Shown in pieces: positions 1-8,509 of a stretch of 64,000 nt of DNA. The notes under the pieces were generated by a model that had not been told where the DNA came from, searched no databases, and saw only the letters and a list, made by a program, of their open reading frames with translations. The translations under genes and the position numbers were made by a program. Within the stretch, counting starts at the first letter, position 1; every line of letters begins with the position of its first letter. The DNA comes from Sphingomonas sp. HMP9 (GTDB taxonomy: Bacteria > Pseudomonadota > Alphaproteobacteria > Sphingomonadales > Sphingomonadaceae): NCBI RefSeq assembly GCF_013374115.1, contig NZ_AP022673.1:1516501-1580500 (forward strand), given 5' to 3'.

Positions 1-137
1 CGTCTGGTCTCGCGGACGCGGTCCGGAGGCTCGAGGGCGTCGAGAGTATCTCGATGTGCCGCTTCACCGTCGGCGACGTCGTCCGCCACCCGATCGTCGG
101 CCGCGTCGTCGAAGCCTATGAGGGCAGCGACGCCTGA
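1..137 (+). CDS. phoH: PhoH-like ATPase, C-terminal end (partial)
   Basis: Only the last 45 codons are inside the window, read in the frame ending at the TGA at 135-137. The translated tail (residues such as SGLADAVRRLEG, MCRFTVGDVVRHPIVGRVV and YEGSDA) matches the C-terminus of alphaproteobacterial PhoH-family phosphate-starvation ATPases. The next genes, ybeY and a CorC-type gene, are the normal downstream neighbours of phoH in this class, which strengthens the call. Nothing can be said of its start or regulation. The identification rests on a short tail plus context. Confidence 0.85.
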   Translation, partial: SGLADAVRRLEGVESISMCRFTVGDVVRHPIVGRVVEAYEGSDA

Positions 138-142
138 CCCCG

Positions 143-177
143 CGGCGGCTGTCCCGGATAACCCGGGATAGCCGCCG
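143..177 (+). terminator. Strong hairpin after phoH
   Basis: Arms 143-157 and 163-177 pair over 15 bp (one G-U) with a 5-nt loop. No T tract follows, so this may be a Rho-assisted terminator, a processing site or a 3'-end stabiliser for phoH rather than a classical intrinsic terminator. Confidence 0.5.
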
Positions 178-260
178 GGCCATCCGCATACCGTAAAGGG
201 TGCGGAACTTTGCCTTATGTGTAATGATTTCGCCCTGACGTTTCCGCCGGAAGGACCCGC

Positions 261-770
261 ATGCTCGAAATCGCGCTCTCTTCGGAGGCTCCCTGGCCCG
301 ACCAGGACTGGGACGGCCTCGCCCAGCGCGCCGCGACCGCGGCGATCGAGCGCACGCCGCACGGCCAGTTGCTGACCAGCGCAGCCACGGTCGAGATCTC
401 GTTCCGGCTCGCCTCGGACGATGAGGTGCATACGCTCAACAAGCAGTACCGTCAGAAGGACAAGCCGACCAACGTCCTGTCCTTCCCGATGGTGCAGGCC
501 GACCTGCTCGAAACCATCACGCAGAATTCGGACGATGGCGAAGTCCTGCTCGGTGACATCATACTCGCGCACGGCGTCTGCGTCGCCGAAGCCGCTGAGC
601 GCGGAATTTCGGTCGAGGATCATGCGATGCATCTGATGGTGCATGGAACGCTGCATCTGCTAGGCTATGACCATATCGATGATGACGAGGCGGAGGGCAT
701 GGAGCAGATCGAGCGCGATGCGCTCGCCGCGCTCGGACTCCACGATCCGTATCTTATAACAGAGGACTGA
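261..770 (+). CDS. ybeY: rRNA maturation endoribonuclease YbeY
   Basis: A 169-residue single-domain metal-dependent endoribonuclease that acts in 16S rRNA 3'-end maturation and ribosome quality control in the cytoplasm. The family zinc motif HGxLHLxGYDH is at residues 128-138 (HGTLHLLGYDH), with all three histidines present. The upstream block around NVLSFP (residues 71-76) is also typical of the family. Length is normal. The start is the ATG at 261, preceded by GGAAGGA about 6 bases upstream. It sits between phoH and the CorC-type gene in the common phoH-ybeY-corC order and is followed by it after 8 bp, so the two are probably cotranscribed. Confidence 0.96.
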   Translation: MLEIALSSEAPWPDQDWDGLAQRAATAAIERTPHGQLLTSAATVEISFRLASDDEVHTLNKQYRQKDKPTNVLSFPMVQADLLETITQNSDDGEVLLGDIILAHGVCVAEAAERGISVEDHAMHLMVHGTLHLLGYDHIDDDEAEGMEQIERDALAALGLHDPYLITED

Positions 771-778
771 CGACCACG

Positions 779-1678
<900 letters not shown>

Positions 1679-1883
1679 CCCCTTCATGGAAGGGCGAAAC
1701 CCCGCGCCCGTCCACCCTCGGCTCATCCGTCAACCCAGCGAGGTCCGGATCTCCCGGATGAAGCCTCCTGACCGTTTCCCGCGTATCCCGACTTTTATTG
1801 GGAGGAAGCAGGGCGAGTGATGGGATGACGGAGAGGTTGCCGTGACCATTGCCCCAACACCCTCGCCGCCCTAATCTCTCCTC

Positions 1884-3212
1884 ATGCGCAAACACATCCT
1901 CATCGTCCTCGGCCTGATCCTGATCGTGATCGCCGCGGGTGTTACGTATCTGGCCTGGCCCGATACCGCCGAACTGTCGGTCGACCAGGTCGCGGGCAAG
2001 CTGCCCAAGATCACCGATCCCCGCATTCAGACGATCCCGACCGTCAAGGTGGCGAAGGTCGTCGGCTGGCAGAATGGCGCAACGCCGACCGCCGCCGCCG
2101 GGCTCAAAGTCCAGCCGTTCGCGACCGGCCTCGACCACCCGCGGTGGATGTACCGCCTCCCAAATGGCGACGTGCTCGTCGCCGAGACGAACTCGCCGCC
2201 GCGCGAAGGCGGCGGGATCACCGGCTGGGTAATGAAGGTGTTGATGGGCCGCGCCGGCGCCGGCGTGCCGTCGGCCAACCGCATCACGCTGCTGCGCGAC
2301 GCGAACGGCGACGGCGTAGCGGAAACGAAGTCCGTGTTCATGACCGGGCTCAACTCGCCGTTCGGCATGACCCTGCTCGACGGCCAGCTCTACATCGGCA
2401 ACACCGACGCGCTGGTCCGCGTGCCCTATGTCGACGGCCAGACCAAGATCACCGCCAAGCCCGAGCTCGTCGTCAAGCTCAATCCGGGCGGCAATCACTG
2501 GGCGCGCAACGTCATCACAGCGGCGGACGGCAAGACGCTGTACGTCGGCGTCGGCTCATCCTCGAACATCGCCGAGAACGGCATGGACGCGGAGAAATAC
2601 CGCGCGAACATCCTGCAGGTCTGGCCGAAGGACAAGAACTGGCGGATCTACGCTGCGGGCCTGCGCAACCCGAACGGCATGGCGATCAACCCCAAGTCGG
2701 GCGGCCTGTGGACCGTCGTCAACGAGCGCGACCAGCTCGGGTCCGATCTCGCACCCGATTACCTGACGCAAGTCGAGTTCGGCGATAACTTCGGCTGGCC
2801 CTGGTATTATTGGGGCGGCTATCCCGACAGCCGCGTCGAGCCGAAGAACCCTGCGCTCCAGCAATATGCCAAACGTCCCGATTACGCGCTCGGACCGCAC
2901 GTCGCAGCGCTCGGCCTGACCTTCTCGGCCGACGCCAAGCTCGGCGAGAAGTTCGCCAATGGCGCGTTCGTCGGCGAGCATGGCTCGTGGAACCGCAAGC
3001 CGGTTTCGGGCTACAAGGTCGTGTACGTACCGTTCGGCGATACCGGCTTTCCTGAGGCGAATGCGAAGCCCGTCGATGTGCTCGGCGGCTTCCTGAACAA
3101 GGACGGTGACGCGCAGGGCCGCCCTGTAGGCGTCATTACCGACAAGACCGGCGGGCTGCTGGTCGCGGACGACGTCGGCAACGTGATCTGGCGGGTCAGC
3201 GCTGGGCGGTAG
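1884..3212 (+). CDS. Sorbosone dehydrogenase family (PQQ-type beta-propeller) protein
   Basis: 442 residues with an uncleaved-looking N-terminal membrane anchor (residues about 5-26, hydrophobic, followed by WPDTAELS) and a soluble six-bladed propeller of the glucose/sorbosone dehydrogenase type exported to the periplasm. Typical landmarks are GLDHPRWMYRLPNGDVLVAE near the start of the propeller, RNPNGMAINP in the middle, and the closing GLLVADDVGNVIWRV. The family oxidises aldoses or sorbosone with PQQ, but many members have no tested activity, so the substrate is unknown. It stands alone: 205 bp of DNA without a gene precede it, and repeats follow it. Confidence 0.85.
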   Translation: MRKHILIVLGLILIVIAAGVTYLAWPDTAELSVDQVAGKLPKITDPRIQTIPTVKVAKVVGWQNGATPTAAAGLKVQPFATGLDHPRWMYRLPNGDVLVAETNSPPREGGGITGWVMKVLMGRAGAGVPSANRITLLRDANGDGVAETKSVFMTGLNSPFGMTLLDGQLYIGNTDALVRVPYVDGQTKITAKPELVVKLNPGGNHWARNVITAADGKTLYVGVGSSSNIAENGMDAEKYRANILQVWPKDKNWRIYAAGLRNPNGMAINPKSGGLWTVVNERDQLGSDLAPDYLTQVEFGDNFGWPWYYWGGYPDSRVEPKNPALQQYAKRPDYALGPHVAALGLTFSADAKLGEKFANGAFVGEHGSWNRKPVSGYKVVYVPFGDTGFPEANAKPVDVLGGFLNKDGDAQGRPVGVITDKTGGLLVADDVGNVIWRVSAGR

Positions 3213-3271
3213 AAGGCGGAACCGCCCGTACCGGTCATCGCAAGGTAGCTTAGGACAAGTCCTATAGCCAA

Positions 3272-3381
3272 GCCCCTCCCCGGCGAAGGCCGGGGTCCAG
3301 TTGGGAAGCGGGCGTGACGACGGTCTCCGCCTCGTTACATCGACCTCTCCAACTGGACCCCGGCCTCCGCCGGGGAGGTGC
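3272..3381. repeat. REP pair element, class A copy 1
   Basis: Two inverted copies of a palindromic unit, CTCCCCGGCGAAGGCCGGGG then TCCAGTTGG at 3277-3305 and its inverse at 3348-3378, separated by about 42 bp containing CGTTACATCGACCT. It lies between the convergent propeller gene and the PNPOx gene. Further copies with the same layout occur at 12714, 21233, 54834 and 56026. Confidence 0.85.
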
Positions 3382-3420
3382 GATCGCTAAGGATATAGCC
3401 CACAGGCAAATGTCAGGAGG

Positions 3421-3981
3421 TTAAGTTCCGCCACTGTCCGGCAACACCGTACCAAGCCGAACCGGCAACCCGTCGATGCTCGCGACGGGTCCGGCCAGTT
3501 CCTCGACCCGCTCGGCCTGGGTCTGCTTGGCGTGGTATTTCGACAGGGTCTGACGCTCGCGCTCCAGCGTCATGAACGGCACGCCCCATCCGCAACTCGT
3601 CTGCACCTCGCCAACTGCAATCACGAAGATCTGCCGTGTCCCCGGCAGCGGCGTGAACCGCGCATATAGCGCCGCCCATTCCGCGTCCTGCGGCAGCACT
3701 GCGCGACCCGTGCCATAGATGCGGAAGATCAGCGCGGGCTGATCGAAGGCGCAGAACATGATCGTGATGCGCCCGTCCGCGGCCAGATGCGCGTTGGTCT
3801 CGTTGCCCGATCCCCCGACGTCGAGATACGCGACGGTGTTCGCATCGAGCACGCGAAAGCTGTCCATGCCCTTTGGGCTGAGGTTGATCCGCGCGCCTTC
3901 CGCCGCCGTCGCAACGAAGAACACCGGTTGCCGCGCGACGAAATCACGGTGCTCTTCGGTGAGCGCGGGGAAGAATTCCAT
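3421..3981 (-). CDS. Pyridoxamine 5'-phosphate oxidase-like flavin protein
   Basis: 186 residues forming one PNPOx-type split-barrel FMN-binding domain. Recognisable segments are the N-terminal FVATAAEGARINLSPKG and the GGSGNETNAHL stretch followed by ITIMFCAFD. Members of this general group bind FMN or F420 and act as small-molecule reductases or oxidases; the family label does not mean it makes pyridoxal phosphate. The ATG at 3981 points away from ccdA, whose promoter region it shares, with about 49 bp between the two starts. Confidence 0.85.
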   Translation of the reverse strand: MEFFPALTEEHRDFVARQPVFFVATAAEGARINLSPKGMDSFRVLDANTVAYLDVGGSGNETNAHLAADGRITIMFCAFDQPALIFRIYGTGRAVLPQDAEWAALYARFTPLPGTRQIFVIAVGEVQTSCGWGVPFMTLERERQTLSKYHAKQTQAERVEELAGPVASIDGLPVRLGTVLPDSGGT

Positions 3982-3995
3982 CGATCAACTCCGAA

Positions 3996-4030
3996 TTGAC
4001 GCGCGTCACATCCACGCATATCTTGTGCGC
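3996..4030 (+). promoter_or_regulatory. ccdAB promoter and operator; probable leaderless start
   Basis: TTGACG (3996-4001), a 17-bp spacer and TATCTT (4019-4024) form a good sigma70-type promoter whose start point would fall at about 4031, the A of the ccdA ATG. No Shine-Dalgarno sequence precedes that ATG. The perfect palindrome TGACGCGCGTCA (3997-4008) overlaps the -35 box and is a likely site for CcdA/CcdAB autorepression. Confidence 0.6.
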
Positions 4031-4276
4031 ATGAAGCATGATCCCATTGCTACCGGCAAGCGCAAATCGGTCAACATGTCGGTCGATACCGGCATCGTGG
4101 CCGCCGCGAAAGAAGCTGGCGTCAACCTGTCCCGGGTCACCGAAGCCGCGCTCCGAGACGCGATCAAGATCGAGCGGGAGCGGCGGTGGAAGGATGAGAA
4201 TCGAGCGTGGATCAACGCGCACAATCGATGGATCGACGAGAACGGAATTCCGCTGTCAAACCTTGAGACGCTCTGA
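4031..4276 (+). CDS. ccdA: CcdA-family antitoxin
   Basis: 81 residues. The N-terminal part (KRKSVNMSVDTGIVAAAKEAGVN) looks like the ribbon-helix-helix DNA-binding domain of CcdA, and the charged C-terminal part (ERERRWKDENRAWINAHNRW) is the region that wraps the toxin. Type II antitoxins of this family neutralise the gyrase poison CcdB and repress their own operon. I chose the ATG at 4031 because the homologous region begins there and because the upstream promoter points to it; the open frame runs much further upstream without family similarity. The TGA is immediately followed by the GTG of ccdB, so the two genes are translationally coupled. The pair is visibly less GC-rich than its neighbours, which suggests acquisition. 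Confidence 0.85.
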   Translation: MKHDPIATGKRKSVNMSVDTGIVAAAKEAGVNLSRVTEAALRDAIKIERERRWKDENRAWINAHNRWIDENGIPLSNLETL

Positions 4277-4573
4277 GTGGCGCAATTCGATATCCATTCG
4301 ATCGCGAGTCATGGCTTCGTCGTGGACTGCCAGAGCGATCTTTTGAGCGACTTACGCTCGCGGATCGTTGCCCCGTTACGCAAGCCGGACGAACCATCTG
4401 TTTTGCAATCCAGGCTCAATCCGCTCGTGAAGGTGCATCAGACGGACTATCGGGTTGCGATCCAGTTCTTGCGCGCCGTCGATAGTCGACTGCTGGGCGA
4501 AAAAATCGGTTCGCTACTCGATTACGAGTATGACGTAAAAGCCGCGATCGACATGGTAGTCAGCGGACTTTAA
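4277..4573 (+). CDS. ccdB: CcdB-family gyrase-poison toxin
   Basis: 98 residues starting with GTG directly after the ccdA stop. MAQFDIH at the start, then VDCQSDLLSDLRSRIVAPL, and LNPLVKVHQTDYRVAIQFLRAVDSR follow the CcdB fold and spacing. Plasmid CcdB traps DNA gyrase and needs its last three residues (Trp-Gly-Ile) for killing; this protein ends Val-Ser-Gly-Leu and lacks the tryptophan, so its toxicity is uncertain, although chromosomal CcdB tails do vary. The last codons overlap the 3' end of tldD by 4 bp on the opposite strand. Confidence 0.85.
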   Translation: MAQFDIHSIASHGFVVDCQSDLLSDLRSRIVAPLRKPDEPSVLQSRLNPLVKVHQTDYRVAIQFLRAVDSRLLGEKIGSLLDYEYDVKAAIDMVVSGL

Positions 4574-5997
4574 GCCGCGGTCCCGCCGACCGTAAGCCCG
4601 TCGACCAGCAACGTCGGCTGCCCAACGCCGGCCGGCACCGACTGCCCGCCCTTGCCGCAGATCCCGATGCCCTCGTCGAGCGCGAAGTCGTTGCCGATCC
4701 CGCGGACCTTGGTCAGCGAACTCGGCCCGTCGCCGATCAGCGTCGCGCCCTTGATCGGCGCGCCCAGCTTGCCGTCCTCGATCAGATACGCCTCGGTGCA
4801 GCTGAACACGAACTTGCCCGACACGATGTCGACCTGCCCGCCGCCGAACGCCTTGGCGAAAATGCCTTTCTTCACGCGGCTCAGCAGCTCGGCGGGATCG
4901 TCGTTGCCCGCCTTCATGAAGGTGTTGGTCATCCGCGGCATCGGCGCGTGCGCATAGCTTTCGCGGCGGCCGTTGCCGGTCGCCTCGACGCCCATCAGCC
5001 GCGCGTTGAGCCGGTCCTGCATATAACCCTTGAGGATGCCATCCTCGATCAGCACCGTTTCGCGCGTCGGCGTACCCTCGTCGTCGATCGTCAGCGACCC
5101 GCGGCGATCCTGGAGCGATCCGTCGTCGACCACGGTCACGCCCTCGGCCGCGACGCGCTCGCCGATTCGCCCCGAGAAGGCCGACGTGCCCTTACGGTTG
5201 AAATCGCCCTCGAGCCCGTGGCCGATCGCCTCGTGCAACAGGATGCCGGGCCAGCCATTGCCGAGCAACACGGTCATCTCGCCAGCAGGCGCTGCGACCG
5301 ATTCGAGGTTCACCAAGGCCTGTGACAGAGCCTCGTCGATCGCGCGGTTGTACGTCGCGGGCTCGAACAGGTCGTTGTAGAGATAGCGGCCGCCGATCCC
5401 GTAGCTACCCGTCTCGCGGCGGCCGTTCTGCTCGGCGACGATCGACACGTTTAGGCGGACCAGCGGGCGCACGTCGGTCGCGACGAAGCCATCGGCGCGG
5501 ACGATCTCGACCACCGACCACGTCCCCGACAAGCTCACCGACACCTGCGCCACGCGCGGATCGCGCGCACGTGCGGCGGCGTCGATCGTCTGGCACAAAT
5601 TCACCTTGTCCGCGAACGGCACGAGGTCGAGCGGATCGGCGGCGGTGTAGCGGCGCTGGTTGGTGCCCTGCGGCGGGCCGGCCTTGGCAGCAACGCCCGG
5701 CTCGATCAGCGCCATCGTCTCGGCGGCGCGACGGATCGCGGCGGGGGTCATCTCGTTGGAATGCGCGAACGCGGTCATTTCGCCCGACACCGCGCGCAGG
5801 CCGAAGCCCGAGCTCGTATCGTAGGACGCGGTCTTAAGCCGGCCATCGTCGAACCCGAACGCCTCGGCCTTGCGATATTGGAGATAAAGCTCGCCGTCAT
5901 CGGCCCTGGCCAGCGCCTTGGCGGTCAGCGCCTGCGCCTGCTCGGGGTCGAGCGTATCGCGGTAGAGGAACGAACGGGGGTCTGCTGCTATCGTCAT
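4570..5997 (-). CDS. tldD: Metalloprotease TldD
   Basis: 475 residues, the normal length for TldD, the subunit that with TldE/PmbA forms a heterodimeric zinc metalloprotease removing leader peptides or degrading unfolded small peptides. The zinc motif HExxxH is at residues 255-260 (HEAIGH, followed by GLEGD). The C-terminal part includes RGIGNDFALDEGIGICGKGGQS, typical of the family. No pmbA is in this window, as is usual because the two are often unlinked. The gene converges on ccdB with a 4-bp overlap. Confidence 0.95.
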   Translation of the reverse strand: MTIAADPRSFLYRDTLDPEQAQALTAKALARADDGELYLQYRKAEAFGFDDGRLKTASYDTSSGFGLRAVSGEMTAFAHSNEMTPAAIRRAAETMALIEPGVAAKAGPPQGTNQRRYTAADPLDLVPFADKVNLCQTIDAAARARDPRVAQVSVSLSGTWSVVEIVRADGFVATDVRPLVRLNVSIVAEQNGRRETGSYGIGGRYLYNDLFEPATYNRAIDEALSQALVNLESVAAPAGEMTVLLGNGWPGILLHEAIGHGLEGDFNRKGTSAFSGRIGERVAAEGVTVVDDGSLQDRRGSLTIDDEGTPTRETVLIEDGILKGYMQDRLNARLMGVEATGNGRRESYAHAPMPRMTNTFMKAGNDDPAELLSRVKKGIFAKAFGGGQVDIVSGKFVFSCTEAYLIEDGKLGAPIKGATLIGDGPSSLTKVRGIGNDFALDEGIGICGKGGQSVPAGVGQPTLLVDGLTVGGTAA

Positions 5998-6015
5998 CCG
6001 ATAGATATAAGGGGC

Positions 6016-6249
6016 TTAGCGCCCGGCGCCATCCCCGTGATCGCGCAAGGTCGACTGGTCCGCGCCATCAGCGGCCCCGCCGACGAGGATGAAGCGCCGG
6101 TCGCAATAGCCGCAATCGACATAGCCGGTCTCGTCGATCTGCAACCAGACGCGCGGATGGCCGAGCGCTGCGCCGCCGGGAATGTCGGTGGCGCCATCGC
6201 AGGCGACGCGGGCGTGGGTGACGCGGGTGGTTTCGAGCGGCGGATGCAT
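6016..6249 (-). CDS. CHCC-type zinc-finger domain protein
   Basis: 77 residues. VACDG (Cys), ALGHPRVWL (His) and [11 protein letters not shown] (Cys-x2-Cys) supply the C-H-C-C ligands of the zf-CHCC domain also found in the NDUFS6 subunit of mitochondrial complex I. In alphaproteobacteria the family occurs as short stand-alone proteins; a role linked to respiratory complex I is possible but not shown here. It ends 18 bp before the tldD start codon region on the same strand, so it may be cotranscribed with tldD. The residues after about 57 are low in similarity to the domain. Confidence 0.8.
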   Translation of the reverse strand: MHPPLETTRVTHARVACDGATDIPGGAALGHPRVWLQIDETGYVDCGYCDRRFILVGGAADGADQSTLRDHGDGAGR

Positions 6250-6329
6250 GCGCGGTCGATAGCAAGCGCGTGGCGGACGGGCAATTGCTTCTTCTTGTCC
6301 GTCTGTTCTGGGGGAGAAGGAAGAATGGG

Positions 6330-6480
6330 TTCGCGCGGAGACGCGGAGGCGCGGAGGTGTTGCGCGTGTCGCGCAGCGACCTTCTCAATCACATCCGGCG
6401 ACGCAGAAAGTGCCGGCAGTGATGTCTCCCGACCGAAAAGCGGGACGCAACACCTCCGCGTCTCCGCGCCTCCGCGTGAA
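6330..6480. repeat. 35-bp inverted repeat pair, GCGGAGACGCGGAG type
   Basis: Arm 6330-6364 and arm 6446-6480 are inverted copies matching at 32 of 35 positions; each holds the purine-rich run GCGGAGACGCGGAGGCG or its inverse. The 81 bp between them show no gene. The element lies between the divergent zinc-finger and ABC ATPase genes and is unrelated in sequence to the CCCCGGCGAAGG repeats elsewhere. Confidence 0.75.
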
Positions 6481-6541
6481 CCAAATCTTCTTTAAAGCAT
6501 GAGGGGATGACCCACACCCCCCGCCCCGCTATGCCGCAGCC

Positions 6542-7480
6542 ATGACCGAAGCCGCGATCGCCATCTCGAATCTCAGCAAGACCTATGCCCCCGTCGGCAC
6601 CGCCCCGCCCAAGCGCGCGCTCGACGGCGTGACGTTCGACGTGCCGCGCGGCCAGATCTTCGGGTTGCTCGGCCCGAACGGCGCGGGCAAGTCGACGCTG
6701 ATCAACATCCTGGCGGGCCTCGTCAACAAGACCGATGGCAGCGCGGCGATCTGGGGCTTCGACACCGACGACCATCCGCGCAACGCCAAGGCCTCGATCG
6801 GGATCGTCAACCAGGAGATTCTGTTCGACCCGTTCTTCTCGCCGTTCGAGACGCTCGAGATTCAGGCCGGCCTCTACGGCGTCCCCAAGGCGAAGCGCCG
6901 CACGATGGAATTGCTCCGCGCAGTCCATCTCGAGGACAAGGCGCACGCCTATGCCCGCACGCTGTCGGGGGGCATGAAGCGCCGCCTGATGGTCGCCAAG
7001 GCGATGGTCCACTCGCCCCCCGTCCTCGTCCTCGACGAGCCGACCGCGGGCGTCGACATCGAACTGCGCCAGCAGCTCTGGACCTATGTCCGCAGCCTCA
7101 ACGCTGCCGGCGTGACGGTCGTCCTCACCACCCACTATCTCGAGGAAGCCGAGCAACTCTGCGACCGGATCGCGATCATCAACAACGGCCGGCTGATCGC
7201 CAACGAGCCGACGCGCGAGTTGGTCGGCAAGGCGCAAGAGAAGATCGTCGCGGTCACCGTCGACCGCGACGTCGCGCAGATCCCCGAAAACGCCTGCTTC
7301 CAGAAGATCGCGCTCATGGGCACGCGCACGCTGGAGATCACCTATGCGAAGGACCGCGTCAACGCCGGCGAAGTCCTCGCCGCGATCCAGGGCGGCGGCT
7401 TCGGCATCGTCGACGTCTCGACCAAGGAACCCGATCTTGAAGACGTCTTCCTCAGCCTCACGCGAGCGGCAAACGCCTGA
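6542..7480 (+). CDS. ABC transporter ATP-binding protein (ABC-2 type, orphan)
   Basis: 312 residues with one nucleotide-binding domain: Walker A GPNGAGKST (about 44-52), signature LSGGMKRRL (about 141), Walker B VLVLDEPTAG and the H-loop TTHYLEEAEQL. A C-terminal extension of about 80 residues resembles those of the drug/polysaccharide exporters of the DrrA, NodI and YadG type. Those work with an ABC-2 permease usually encoded next door. Here no permease follows: an AT-rich gene of different composition comes next. The partner must be encoded elsewhere or has been displaced. Confidence 0.9.
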   Translation: MTEAAIAISNLSKTYAPVGTAPPKRALDGVTFDVPRGQIFGLLGPNGAGKSTLINILAGLVNKTDGSAAIWGFDTDDHPRNAKASIGIVNQEILFDPFFSPFETLEIQAGLYGVPKAKRRTMELLRAVHLEDKAHAYARTLSGGMKRRLMVAKAMVHSPPVLVLDEPTAGVDIELRQQLWTYVRSLNAAGVTVVLTTHYLEEAEQLCDRIAIINNGRLIANEPTRELVGKAQEKIVAVTVDRDVAQIPENACFQKIALMGTRTLEITYAKDRVNAGEVLAAIQGGGFGIVDVSTKEPDLEDVFLSLTRAANA

Positions 7481-7525
7481 TAGGAAACTCGCGTAGACCG
7501 TAGAAGTTCGTTGGTTCAATCTTCA

Positions 7526-7563
7526 GTCGTTGATGCAAAAATCAAAAGTTTTGCATCAACGAC
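7526..7563. repeat. Perfect 15-bp inverted repeat with GATGCAAAA
   Basis: GTCGTTGATGCAAAA (7526-7540) and its exact inverse TTTTGCATCAACGAC (7549-7563) enclose an 8-nt loop. It stands between the ABC ATPase and the AT-rich gene. Related GATGCAAAA sites lie at 8061 and 8121, on the other side of that gene. It could be an intrinsic terminator, an operator or a recombination-related boundary. Confidence 0.7.
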
Positions 7564-7626
7564 GGTCCAGAGGCCTGCGTGGAAGCGCGCGATTGCGGAC
7601 GTTCGATCATGGTGGCAGTTTGAGCT

Positions 7627-8040
7627 ATGAGCACCCGATATCAGCAATTGAGAGCGGCTGTAGCGAACCTTGCAGCGCCTGCTGATTTGCAGGCGACCTA
7701 CTTGGACGGCATTTTCGTTTTATGCACGGGGGGTGGGAGCGCTGAAGGGTACGGCAATATCGAACTTGTTGAAGAGTTCTACGACATTTTTCTGGCTCGG
7801 AATCATATGTTTGAATTTGAAGAGATCAGACCGTCTGAGGTCGAGGCCGTAATAAAACTTGATAAGATTTTGAGTTTGATATGTGCAGAGCAGGACGACA
7901 GGCTTTGGGCGCGAGAGGCGTTGTTTAGTGACGAACGTTGGACGAAAATTCGGTCATACGCATCGAAAGTTCTCAAGGAACTTCCGGACGAGCCACGCGA
8001 GAGCGACTACACGCGGGGCTTAAGTGGGGGCGACAGCTAA
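7627..8040 (+). CDS. Hypothetical acidic protein, probably acquired
   Basis: 137 residues, not recognised. It is acidic, without signal peptide or membrane segment, and mostly helical-looking; segments such as IELVEEFYDIFLARNHMFEFEEIRPSEVE and ILSLICAEQDDRLWAREALF have the flavour of small immunity proteins, but no specific family can be named. Base composition is clearly more AT-rich than both neighbours and codon use differs (many ttg, gaa, ata codons). It is flanked on both sides by palindromes sharing GATGCAAAA. Start ATG at 7627 has no strong ribosome site. Taken together it looks like an imported single gene. Confidence 0.6.
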   Translation: MSTRYQQLRAAVANLAAPADLQATYLDGIFVLCTGGGSAEGYGNIELVEEFYDIFLARNHMFEFEEIRPSEVEAVIKLDKILSLICAEQDDRLWAREALFSDERWTKIRSYASKVLKELPDEPRESDYTRGLSGGDS

Positions 8041-8058
8041 CTATCAGTTTCCGCCCTC

Positions 8059-8088
8059 GTGATGCAAAACTCACAGGTCTTACATCAC
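8059..8088. repeat. Imperfect palindrome related to the 7526 repeat
   Basis: GTGATGCAA (8059-8067) pairs with TTACATCAC (8080-8088) at 8 of 9 positions. Both arms resemble the arms of the perfect repeat on the other side of the AT-rich gene. Confidence 0.55.
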
Positions 8089-8451
8089 CAACAATTCTCT
8101 TGAAATCGAGTGGCTTGCGCGATGCAAAATTCTGATGCGGTTGCTGTGAACAGGGCGATGCGCATTTCGGGAGGTTGGAATCGAAGGAATAGATACGGCA
8201 AGCGATGCTCGGTAGACCCAACACCAGCTCGACGCTTCCCCAGATCGATCGGCCCGGCAATGCCCTGGATCAACGCCGGCGCTCTCCCCCCTGTCCTACA
8301 CCCCCGCTTTTATGCCACAGCGACATCATGCAGGTTCGTCTTCCCCTTTCGCCCGGCCGTCCCGCGTCGAGCGCCGCATCGTTCGGTCCGCTTGACCGCA
8401 ATGAGACCCCAATACGATCGCGCCAGCGTCTACACTTTCTATACTTCACTT

Positions 8452-8471
8452 TTCGAAACGCCCTTCGAAAC
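8452..8471 (+). promoter_or_regulatory. Direct repeat TTCGAAAC upstream of nadB
   Basis: TTCGAAAC occurs at 8452-8459 and again at 8464-8471, a 12-bp period, just downstream of the possible -10 box TATACT. This placement fits a repressor site controlling nadB, but no regulator is identified. Confidence 0.35.
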
Positions 8472-8509
8472 ATGCCTAAAGGTCTGATTTTGAACGACGG
8501 TCTGTCCGC

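Larger units (their letters stand above)
8041..8509. other. 469-bp gap before nadB
   Basis: No convincing gene: the open frames here have no signal, ribosome site or recognisable content. The left part (to about 8135) shares the AT-rich composition of the preceding gene and holds the 8059-8088 hairpin and another GATGCAAAA at 8121. The right end carries the presumed nadB promoter, with TATACT at 8440-8445. Confidence 0.6.

Noticed and set aside
7526..8088. Integron attC sites around the AT-rich gene
   Set aside because: The GTTRRRY/RYYYAAC core pairs required for attC are not found, and there is no integrase gene in the window.
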